Source: JAZDRH01 sp047470865 (lineage in GTDB: Bacteria; Pseudomonadota; Gammaproteobacteria; Pseudomonadales; Pseudomonadaceae). Taken from it: a stretch of 64,000 nt of DNA. Positions 32,537 to 38,633 of this stretch are shown in pieces. The translations under genes were made by a program, and so were the position numbers. Where the stretch lies: assembly GCF_047470865.1 (NCBI RefSeq), contig NZ_JAZDRH010000010.1, positions 43,616-107,615 of the forward strand, read 5' to 3'. The notes beneath the pieces are model-generated. The model ran no database searches and was not told where the DNA came from. It saw only the letters and a list, made by a program, of their open reading frames with translations. Positions within the stretch are counted from its first letter, which is position 1, and every line of letters begins with the position of its first letter.

Positions 32537-33319
32537 CTAGTAGTTGTCTGCCGGACTCGGGCGAAACGTCCAGGTACGCATTTGCTCGGCCCTGGCATCA
32601 CCTCGCGCCTCGGCATCGAGTTCTGCCGCAATCCGGGCTGCCTCTGCGTTGTGTTGGGCGGTCAACATGGTGCGAATCTGCAAGAGCTGATTGGCCTGCT
32701 GGCTGGCAAGCTGGTTGGCATAGCCGATGGCCTGTAGCTGGCCAGTTGCACCCTGGGCCGCGCCTTGCAGCCGCTCCAGGGTACGGGCGTCATCCTTCAA
32801 AGCCTTTTGCTGGTCGGCCACGGTCTGGAACAGGGCATCGTTGGCCTTCTTTTGCGACTCTGACCCCAGGCGACGGTTTTCAGACATTGCAGCCCGCTCT
32901 GCATCCGTGCATCCGCCGCTGCCGTTGAAGCATGGCGAGCTGCGGTAATAGGCCACGTCCTGAAACTTGGCCAGGTAACGATCCAGGCTGCCTAGCTGGT
33001 TCTCGTAATAGGCCAACGTGTTTTGCGCGGCAATCAGCCGGTTGATCGTAGTCTGCGCCTGATCCCAGATATACGCGGCTGGGGCCATCGTGTTCTGGAG
33101 CTGATTTTCGTACTGCTGCAACTGGGTCTGGTACTGCTCGATTTGCTTGAGCGTCTGCGCTACCGACTCGATGGCAGTCATGATGTTCTGGGTCAGATTA
33201 CCGCCGTCGATGACGGGGATACCAGCCTGAACAGAAGTGACAGTGGTGGAGAGAATGCCGGTTGCAAGCGCAACGGCTAGGGCAGTTTTTTTAGCCGCTA
33301 AAATTCTATTTTTTCGCAT
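32537..33319 (-). CDS. trbJ: Mating-pair formation protein TrbJ (VirB5-like)
   Basis: A 260-aa secreted protein with a signal peptide ending near VQAGIPV. Long coiled-coil segments (VAQTLKQIEQYQTQLQQYENQLQN and the region around QLASQQANQLLQIRTML) and the internal Cys pair CFNGSGGC are typical of TrbJ, the VirB5-like pilus-tip protein of IncP transfer systems. It is the first gene of the operon. The start at ATG 33319 is used; a TTG two codons earlier is possible. The first codons contain a perfect match to the RK2 KorB operator. Confidence 0.9.
   Translation of the reverse strand: MRKNRILAAKKTALAVALATGILSTTVTSVQAGIPVIDGGNLTQNIMTAIESVAQTLKQIEQYQTQLQQYENQLQNTMAPAAYIWDQAQTTINRLIAAQNTLAYYENQLGSLDRYLAKFQDVAYYRSSPCFNGSGGCTDAERAAMSENRRLGSESQKKANDALFQTVADQQKALKDDARTLERLQGAAQGATGQLQAIGYANQLASQQANQLLQIRTMLTAQHNAEAARIAAELDAEARGDARAEQMRTWTFRPSPADNY
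33290..33302. promoter_or_regulatory. KorB-operator-like palindrome in the start of trbJ
   Basis: The 13-bp palindrome tttagccgctaaa equals the RK2/RP4 KorB operator consensus TTTAGCSGCTAAA. It lies in codons 7-11 of trbJ. No korB gene is in the island. A chance match through the coding sequence ILAAK is possible. Confidence 0.55.
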
Positions 33320-33440
33320 GGTCAATACCTCTCAAATGAATAGTTGCTATCCATCGAGTAGCTGCACTACGCGCTATTCGGTAATTGACCTGCCCGATGC
33401 CGGTGGGCGGCCTTTTTATAAAATCACGGCATCAAGTTCG
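33317..33440 (-). promoter_or_regulatory. Control region R1 upstream of trbJ (duplicated upstream of alpA)
   Basis: About 120 bp immediately upstream of the trbJ ATG are closely similar to 36961-37085 upstream of the alpA ATG. Shared parts include a ggtcaat/attgacc inverted repeat, the segment around tagttgctat, the ribosome site, a promoter-like ttgatgccg...tataaa on the minus strand, and gatgcc/ggcatc arms. A common regulator is likely. Confidence 0.7.
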
Positions 33441-33629
33441 AGTTTTCTCCGCTGGCTCCGGTTTACTCAACCCAACTTCCCGTCCAACCTCATCCAGCTC
33501 CAGCGGTTGTACTGCCGCTGTCAGTATTTCGCGTATTTCCGCGTCGGTGCTCCTCTCATTTAGCGCTGCTCGAACTTTCAACGCACGGTGCACCTCGGCG
33601 GGCAAGTTTCTGATTAGCACGTTGGCCAT
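33432..33629 (-). CDS. Plasmid stability protein StbC / FitA-like antitoxin
   Basis: A 65-aa ribbon-helix-helix protein (MANVLIRNLPAEVHRALKVRAALNERSTDAEIREIL), the FitA/StbC antitoxin family. These normally bind DNA and neutralise a PIN-domain RNase encoded directly downstream. Here trbJ follows instead, so the toxin partner is missing. It is located between traJ and trbJ, both on the same strand. Confidence 0.82.
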   Translation of the reverse strand: MANVLIRNLPAEVHRALKVRAALNERSTDAEIREILTAAVQPLELDEVGREVGLSKPEPAEKTRT

Positions 33630-33694
33630 ACCATTTCCCTTTTGGTGTACCCGAAGCCAATGCTATCAAAGCAATCAAAAATATCAAGTATTGA

Positions 33695-34066
33695 TTATTT
33701 TCTGTCTGGCCTCACCACACTTTTCATGACGCGTCCCATTTCGTCCTGGGTGGCCTCGATCCGGCCCAGCAGCGCCAAGATGGTGGCCTCGGTAAACTTG
33801 GCCGTCCGTACGTCATCGGTCAGCCAGAGTTTCAGCAGGCCGCCAAGTCGACCAAGATCACCATTGATCCGGGCCAGCTCCCGAACCCGCTCGTAATCGG
33901 TTATGCCCTTGATTTCATATCCCTGGCCGACTTCTCGCAAGTAGCGCGCAACGCTCAAGCCCGCTTGTCGAGCCTGGCGTTCTATCTCTTCTTTCTCATC
34001 CGGGAACACCGGCACCCGTAAATGGTGGTGGCGCTTCCGGCCTGTTTGCTTTTCGTCTTTCTCCAT
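33695..34066 (-). CDS. traJ: oriT-binding relaxosome protein TraJ (IncP type)
   Basis: A 123-aa protein with a ribbon-helix-helix-like N-terminus (HHLRVPVFPDEKEEIERQARQAGLSVARYLREVGQGY) and the highly conserved TraJ segment VRELARINGDLGRLGGLLKLWLTDD. Length and sequence match RP4 TraJ, which binds the oriT inverted repeat and recruits the relaxase TraI. The gene reads away from an RK2-like oriT immediately upstream, as in RP4. The relaxase gene that follows traJ in RP4 is absent. Confidence 0.92.
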   Translation of the reverse strand: MEKDEKQTGRKRHHHLRVPVFPDEKEEIERQARQAGLSVARYLREVGQGYEIKGITDYERVRELARINGDLGRLGGLLKLWLTDDVRTAKFTEATILALLGRIEATQDEMGRVMKSVVRPDRK

Positions 34067-34093
34067 AGTCCAACCTCGGTTGTTGCTTCTTTG

Positions 34094-34215
34094 CCAGCGG
34101 TAGCCGGCTGCCTCGCAGAGCAGGATTCCCGTTGAGTGCCCCCGGCGCGAATAAGGGACAGTGAAGATAGATAACCGGCTTGCCGGTTAGCTAACTTCAC
34201 CCATCCTGCCCGCAT
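34094..34215 (-). other. oriT: IncP (RK2/RP4)-like origin of transfer
   Basis: The sequence closely follows RK2 oriT in order: ggtagccggc, cctcgcagagcaggattccc, gttgag, gcgaataagggacagtgaag, an inverted repeat (aaccgg/ccggtt), then cttcacccatcctgcccgc. By analogy nicking occurs within catcctg^c, between 34208 and 34209. Position and orientation relative to traJ are as in RP4. Confidence 0.9.
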
Positions 34216-34594
34216 CCCAACCACTATTGCAAATCTAGCGGATATCGAACACAAGGCGTTTTATCGTCAAACCAATGCCGATTCTTAGCAACATGCTCAT
34301 AATCGCTAAAGAATCGGCATGTAATCGGCGTGGTCGCTTAATAATCGCTGTTAAATCGGCCTTGAATCGAAATCCAGAATAGCTAGAAATCGAAGAACAC
34401 CATTCGCCCCAATGGGGCGAGTTGGACGCCAAGAAGGAAGGCATAGCCCGCCCCTCAAGTGTCAATGAACACAAGAAATTTTCCTTCCCTCCCGTCATAC
34501 CACTAAGGCGACGTATTGATACTTGAGGGGCAACCTTTCCGGATGTTGACACCTTCACGCAGGCTACTGGCGATGAGCATTCAGCACGCATGCC
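34216..34594. other. Non-coding control region between oriT and the rep side
   Basis: No convincing gene. The region holds a near-perfect inverted repeat at 34275-34320 (atgccgattcttagc / gctaaagaatcggcat), several further aatcg words, a gccccaatggggc palindrome near 34410, and two RK2-iteron-like words in opposite orientation at 34450-34464 and 34517-34531. Confidence 0.6.
34450..34531. repeat. Inverted pair of RK2 TrfA-iteron-like sequences
   Basis: The minus strand at 34450-34464 reads tgacacttgaggggc and the plus strand at 34517-34531 reads tgatacttgaggggc, one mismatch apart. Both resemble the core of the RK2 oriV iteron as I recall it. The two face each other across about 52 bases. Confidence 0.6.
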
Positions 34595-34816
34595 TCATTC
34601 CAGCTTGGTAATAATAAGAATAATAATCTTCTTATTATTCTTACCGAACGGATGGGCACTGCTTAGCCGTTTCAAGTTTTGAGCCAAGGTTTCAGTACAG
34701 ATAGCCCATAAGCGAACACAGAGGCCCTCCAACGCCGTTAGACGCGGGTCCTGCTTCAGAGCATGGGTCAGCCCCACCGGTTGCTTGCCCCTCTCACAAG
34801 GCGTTTCAGCGGCCAC
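34595..34816 (-). CDS. Possible small protein, 73 aa (doubtful)
   Basis: A GTG-started frame with AAGG about nine bases upstream, in a stretch otherwise without a gene. The sequence (PRLTALEGLCVRLWAICTETLAQNLKRL) has a plausible amphipathic helix, but the C-terminus runs into an A/T-rich tail (NNKKIIILIITKLE). No family recognised. It may be a chance frame in the replication-control region. Confidence 0.3.
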   Translation of the reverse strand: MAAETPCERGKQPVGLTHALKQDPRLTALEGLCVRLWAICTETLAQNLKRLSSAHPFGKNNKKIIILIITKLE

Positions 34817-35048
34817 TGGAGCCGCCTTCTCTTCCTGGCGTTAAACCATCGGCCTATGGCCGATTGATAAAGCCCGCCGGGGCTTTATTGGCAAGGTCAG
34901 AACGCGCCCTCAAGGCGCGAGCTGCACCGCGCATGATGGATTATCTTTAGATAATCTTGGATGGATTTCTCAAACTGCCCGCAAAGCCGCTCCTCGTCTG
35001 GGTTTTTCAAATCAGGACGGGTGGCGTTACGACGGTGAAAGGGTGACG
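34817..35048. other. Putative oriV region of the IncQ-like replicon
   Basis: The stretch downstream of repC holds three 22-bp-spaced iterons, two adjacent hairpins (atcggcctatggccgat and aaagcccgccggggcttt), a cgccctcaaggcg palindrome, and an AT-rich palindromic stretch (gattatctttagataatc). Iterons next to GC-rich and AT-rich blocks and hairpins are the layout of IncQ origins. No gene was seen. Confidence 0.6.
34869..34888 (-). terminator. Hairpin after repC, possible terminator
   Basis: Stem aaagccc/ggggcttt with a short loop. It could terminate the alpA-repA-repC transcript or be part of the origin structure. Confidence 0.4.
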
Positions 35049-35082
35049 TTACGACGGTAGGCGGGTGGTGTTACGACGGTGA
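35019..35082 (-). repeat. Three direct repeats at 22-bp period (iterons)
   Basis: Repeats begin at 35019, 35041 and 35063; each is gggtgRcgttacgacggt with one or two changes (third copy gggtggtgtt...). The repeats overlap the repC stop codon at 35049. Period and location suggest RepC-binding iterons of an IncQ-like origin. Confidence 0.8.
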
Positions 35083-35933
35083 ACAGATGTTGTTGCCGTG
35101 TGGCCAGGCCTCTTGATTTCCCATTTTCCCTTGGCGTACTCGTTTACTACCCAACCCACGGCGGCAAGTTCTGCCAGAGCCTTGCGAGCAGTCTGACGGC
35201 GTGTTTTAAGTGTGTTGGGGTTGGTGACCTCACCCGGCCAGACATAGCCGCAAAGCGTGTCCAGTTCTACGCGCCCGGACTTGCTGGGGTCAATCCAGCC
35301 GCATAGCCGTTGATGCATCAGCCGTGCTGGGTCAGTCTGTAGCACCCGCACTTCTGCCATGTCGATACGGGCATATGGACGATGCCCCAGGATCGCTTCG
35401 GCAATGCGCGGATTCAGGGCAACCCATAGTCTGCCGTCCGCCTCGTCAAAAGCGTGACTCATCAGATGGAACGCGGCTTGCCGCCGTCCCTTCGTCACAA
35501 GGATGGTGACGTTCGACATGCGTAGCAGGCTGGATTTCAGCGCCTTGATGTTGTCGCCGCTATCCGTCATGCCCGTTTCTGAGAGCAGTTTGGTCAGGCT
35601 CTCACGCACCACCAAGCCGTCTTGCTCAATGGCCTCAAAACGAGGCTCAAGGAATAGCCGTAGCTGTCGCCCCGTCTCACTGGTCGGTTCCGGGGTTAGC
35701 AAGATGCCGTTCGGGCCGCCAAGCGCCACGATGCCTTGCAAAAGACGCATATCATCGGCCCCAAGAGGTTCGAATCCCACGAAACGCATGGATTCGTCCT
35801 CACCAAAGGTGTAGGTCACGTCCAGCTTGCAGCGTTTGCGATCGCCACGCTTGAGGCTGCGGAACAGGCCAGGTGCCAAACAGTGCGCGGGATCATGTCG
35901 GACGTGGGTCAGGTCATGCTTAGGCCTCTTCAC
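35049..35933 (-). CDS. repC: IncQ-type replication initiator RepC
   Basis: A 294-aa protein. The N-terminus LTHVRHDPAHCLAPGLFRSLKRG and the C-terminal HQRLCGWIDPSKSGRVELDTLCGYVWP are strongly conserved in RSF1010-type RepC, the iteron-binding initiator. Winged-helix segments lie between. It overlaps repA by 14 bases, as IncQ repA-repC genes do. The 3' end runs into the iteron array. The primase gene (repB) of IncQ plasmids is absent from the island. Confidence 0.92.
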   Translation of the reverse strand: MKRPKHDLTHVRHDPAHCLAPGLFRSLKRGDRKRCKLDVTYTFGEDESMRFVGFEPLGADDMRLLQGIVALGGPNGILLTPEPTSETGRQLRLFLEPRFEAIEQDGLVVRESLTKLLSETGMTDSGDNIKALKSSLLRMSNVTILVTKGRRQAAFHLMSHAFDEADGRLWVALNPRIAEAILGHRPYARIDMAEVRVLQTDPARLMHQRLCGWIDPSKSGRVELDTLCGYVWPGEVTNPNTLKTRRQTARKALAELAAVGWVVNEYAKGKWEIKRPGHTATTSVHRRNTTRLPS

Positions 35934-36737
35934 GCTGCCTCCTTTTCACCTTGCACTGCCGCTCCAGTACAGCAGGCTTCAACACGCCGCCGTCGTGCCG
36001 TCTAAACCAGAGTTCTTGAAAAGGTGCGCCATAGTTGGCCTTGCTGACGCCAAAGCGGACAAAATACCCGCGCTGACAATCATCGACCCCCAGTATCTCG
36101 GCCTCGCCTTGCGTCATGGCGGATAGGTACGATTGCCAACGAATGTTATCGACCAATACGGACGATCCACGACTGGCCTGCTGTTGATCGCCCGACCCCA
36201 TCATGGCTGCGCTTTTGCTCGCGTGGTGCAGAAACACAACGGAGCAGCCTGTATCAGCGGCAATGGCCTCCATGCGCCCAATAACCTGCGCCATCGGCCC
36301 ACTAGCGTTCTCCTCCTCGATGTGGAAGCGTCGCAGAGTGTCCAAGATCATCAAGCGACGACCTTCAGCGGCTCGCTTGAGAGCATCTAACCAGCTAGCA
36401 GCCATGATGTTGGGGCATTTACCGATCAAGGGTTCAATGAGCAAACCATCAGCCACGGCTTGCCGTTCTGCGGCGCTGAGGTGTGCCCCAAGGGCGTGCA
36501 GACGATGGTGAATAGCGGACGGTGGATCTTCAGCAGGCAGATAGACCACTTGCCCGGTGGGAAACTCACCTATTTCAAGTAAATCAGGCCCGCCGGCAAT
36601 CTGTGCAGCCAATTGAAGGGCCAACATGGATTTACCAGCCCCACCAGGCGATACAAGAGCACCAACAGTGCCTGCAACCATATTAGGCAGAACATAATCA
36701 ATGGGTGGCGGCAAGCCGCCATAAGATCAAGAGCCAT
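35920..36737 (-). CDS. repA: IncQ-type replicative helicase RepA, with a 5' frame irregularity
   Basis: A hexameric RecA-like helicase closely resembling RSF1010 RepA: Walker A SPGGAGKSMLALQLAAQIAGG, then PAEDPPSAIHHRLHALGAHLS, Walker B RRLMILDTLRRFH, VVFLHHASK, QQASRGSSVLVDNIRWQSYL and FVRFGVSKANYGAPF. The start is odd. A well-placed ATG at 36737 (GAGGG 8 bases upstream, just after the alpA stop) encodes MALDLMAA and is one base out of frame with the helicase reading frame, which itself opens only at a TTG at 36714. Either the TTG is used or a one-base frameshift has occurred. Confidence 0.85.
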
Positions 36738-36741
36738 ATAA

Positions 36742-36963
36742 CTAGCCCTCTATAGGGCCAGGTCGCGCAGCTTGATCACCCGATGATTTCCGTGCCTCAA
36801 TCCACTCTTCGACCTCTGACAAATCCCAGGCGACATTCCTACTGGTTAGCGCGATACGGCGTGGAAAGTCCCCCCGCTGCTCCAGGTTATAAATTGTTCG
36901 TGTCGAAAGCGGGATCATCTCCAGGAGCTTCTTCCTGTTGATGAGCGTCTTGATAATTTGCAT
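36742..36963 (-). CDS. alpA: AlpA-family transcriptional regulator
   Basis: A 73-aa MerR-like helix-turn-helix protein of the AlpA/phage excisionase-regulator family: INRKKLLEMIPLSTRTIYNLEQRGDFPRRIALTSRNVAWDLSEVEEWIEARK. In P4-like elements AlpA controls integrase or excision. It is the first gene of the alpA-repA-repC operon, and its 3' end contains the GAGGG ribosome site for repA. Its upstream region duplicates that of trbJ. Confidence 0.92.
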   Translation of the reverse strand: MQIIKTLINRKKLLEMIPLSTRTIYNLEQRGDFPRRIALTSRNVAWDLSEVEEWIEARKSSGDQAARPGPIEG

Positions 36964-37114
36964 GGGTCAATACCTCTCGAATGAATAGTTGCTATTCATC
37001 GAGTAGCTGCACGAAGCAGCTAATCGGTAATTGACCAGCCCGATGCCAATGGCGGCCTTATTTATAAAGTTACGGCATCAAGTTCAATGCTATCAAAGAT
37101 AGCAAAAACATCAA
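36961..37114 (-). promoter_or_regulatory. Control region R2 upstream of alpA
   Basis: Bases 36961-37085 parallel R1 at 33317-33440. Bases 37085-37114 (caatgctatcaaag...) parallel 33658-33687, which lies upstream of the stbC-like gene. R2 therefore looks like the whole stbC-trbJ upstream locus with stbC removed. It contains the palindrome gaatagttgctattc. Confidence 0.75.
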
Positions 37115-38313
37115 CCCTTATTGCCTCCCGAAGTCCACTCGTCAACCATATCCGCCCAATCCTGCAACATAGCTGCCCGTTGCTCACGATATTCCGCCTT
37201 GTTGTAGACCGCCCTTACGCCCTTCTGCTCGTGCGCCAGGCACTTCTCAATCCAGTCGGTGTTGTAGCCGGCCTCATGCAACAGCGTGCTGGCTGTGCGC
37301 CGCAAGTCATGCGGCCCGAACTTGGCAAGTGACTTCCCATCTTTCTGCGCCGCTTTGTAAGTCAGGGTCAGCACCTGGTTGAGTGTGGCAGCGCTCATCG
37401 GCGCATCCGAGTCGTACCGTGATGGCAAAACAAAGTCGGAACCACCGGCAAAGGTTTTCAGGGCAATGAAAATATCCAGAGCCTGCTGGGACAGGAATAC
37501 CAGGTGCGGGTTACGGCGCTTCATCCGCTCCTTGGGAATCGTCCACAGCGCTTCGCTGAAATTGATCTCGCTCCAGGTCGCATTGGTCAGTTCGCTTTTG
37601 CGCACCATGGTCAGCAAAAGCAGCTTGGCCGCCGCACGATTTGTTGGGCTTGTACCCACCCGCTCCATGTACTGATACATCAGCCCGATTTCTTCTGGCG
37701 TCAACGCTCGGTCGCGTGGCTCGAATCGGGCGATGCTGGTTGGGCGCACCAGCTCCGCCGGGTTTTCGACCTTCTGCCCACGCTCGGTTGCCCAGCGAAA
37801 CACTTGCATAACGATTTCACGCACATGAACGGCGGTGGCCGGTGCCCCTCGCTCGACGATGGCATCGGTCAGCGCCCTCAAGTCCTCATGGGTGATCTCC
37901 ACCAGCTTCTGATTGCTGAATTTCGGCTTCAGCTCGCGTTCATAGACTGAACGGCGCATATCGCGGGTGGAGTCGGCCATCTGGTAGCCGCGCAGCCATT
38001 TCTCGGCCCAGGCACCGAACGTCTCTGCATCCTTGACCCGCGCCTTGTCGCGGGCCTTCTCCTTGGCCGGTGACTTGCCCGCCGCAACCATCCTCTTGGC
38101 GTCACCTAACTGCTCTCGCGCTTCTGCCAGGGTGATGCCACCAACGCCGTAGCGGCCAAAGGTGATGGTCTCCTGCCGTCCGTTGAGCGAGTAGTTGTAG
38201 CGGAACGAGACAGCACCAGCAACCGTGACGGCAACATACAGGCCATCCCGGTCATTCACCTTGTAGAGCTTGTCCCTGGGCTTGAGATTGCGCAGCTTGG
38301 TATCGGTCAGCAT
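37111..38313 (-). CDS. P4-type tyrosine site-specific integrase
   Basis: A 400-aa integrase. An N-terminal DUF4102 arm-binding domain (LTDTKLRNLKPRDKLYKVNDRDGLYVAV, then GRYGVGGITLAEAREQ) precedes a core-binding SAM-like domain and the catalytic domain: Arg in LTMVRKSELTNATW, then HDLRR, LAHEQKG (second His) and the Tyr nucleophile in RAVYNKAEY. It would integrate the island at the guaA 3' end. It reads away from the guaA junction, with arm-like repeats between the gene and the att site. Confidence 0.95.
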   Translation of the reverse strand: MLTDTKLRNLKPRDKLYKVNDRDGLYVAVTVAGAVSFRYNYSLNGRQETITFGRYGVGGITLAEAREQLGDAKRMVAAGKSPAKEKARDKARVKDAETFGAWAEKWLRGYQMADSTRDMRRSVYERELKPKFSNQKLVEITHEDLRALTDAIVERGAPATAVHVREIVMQVFRWATERGQKVENPAELVRPTSIARFEPRDRALTPEEIGLMYQYMERVGTSPTNRAAAKLLLLTMVRKSELTNATWSEINFSEALWTIPKERMKRRNPHLVFLSQQALDIFIALKTFAGGSDFVLPSRYDSDAPMSAATLNQVLTLTYKAAQKDGKSLAKFGPHDLRRTASTLLHEAGYNTDWIEKCLAHEQKGVRAVYNKAEYREQRAAMLQDWADMVDEWTSGGNKG

Positions 38314-38616
38314 GTACCTTGTCCTTCTTCGTTTTCGATACCATGCTGAAAAAACGTCAAATTTAGAGTGTTTTTTCTATAAAAAACAACAAGTTAGTAA
38401 AACCAAATACCATGAACACATAAGAGAAAGCAGCATGGTATCAGAATCAATCATGGCATCATCAGTCGATAGTACCAGCTTTAATGCCATGCTCAAACGG
38501 TGCTTGGTGCTTCCTCCTGTTGCCAGATCATGCCAGACGAAAATACAAAAAAGCCCGCAATTACGCGGGCTTATCGGCTTTTCATGCCTTCAGGTGCCTG
38601 GCTGTGCCAGACGCGG
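38314..38616. other. Integrase upstream region with repeated arm-like sites
   Basis: No gene. Five copies of a word close to (a/g)ataccatg or its complement occur (near 38338, 38408, 38433, 38454 and 38482), a pattern expected for integrase arm-binding or excisionase sites. A hairpin terminator for guaA lies at 38545-38572. Confidence 0.55.
38545..38572 (-). terminator. Island-borne replacement terminator for guaA
   Basis: Stem aagcccgc/gcgggctt with T run on the minus strand, 46 bases past the guaA stop and inside the island. It replaces the original terminator now at 26525-26552, and the flanking bases (acaaaa before the stem) are the same. Confidence 0.8.
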
Positions 38617-38633
38617 GATCATTCCCACTCAAT
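38617..38633. repeat. Island attachment site, guaA-proximal end
   Basis: gatcattcccactcaat, identical to 26594-26610, encodes the last four residues (IEWE) and stop of guaA. The insertion therefore keeps the GuaA protein intact. Confidence 0.93.

Larger units (their letters stand above)
26594..38633. mobile_element. 12-kb mobilisable genomic island integrated at guaA
   Basis: The element is bounded by 17-bp direct repeats, the proximal one being the last guaA codons (encoding IEWE and the stop). The integrase gene is next to the guaA junction. Base composition is clearly higher in GC than the flanks. Backbone from the guaA side: integrase, alpA, repA, repC, 22-bp iterons, oriT, traJ, stbC/fitA-like, trbJ, trbK, trbL and two small genes; cargo is at the distal end. 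No relaxase, coupling protein or other trb genes are present, so conjugative transfer would require an IncP-type helper. guaA 3' ends are a known integration hotspot for islands. Confidence 0.95.

Noticed and set aside
34235..34591. Minus-strand 118-codon frame in the oriT/rep gap
   Set aside because: It runs through inverted repeats and iteron-like words, has no ribosome site of note, and its translation looks non-protein-like.
35019..35082. CRISPR-like array (short direct repeats with regular spacing)
   Set aside because: The repeats are contiguous at 22 bp with no unique spacers; they fit replication iterons.
26594..38633. Integrative conjugative element
   Set aside because: Only trbJ, trbK, trbL and traJ are present; there is no relaxase, coupling protein or full mating apparatus, so it is at most mobilisable.
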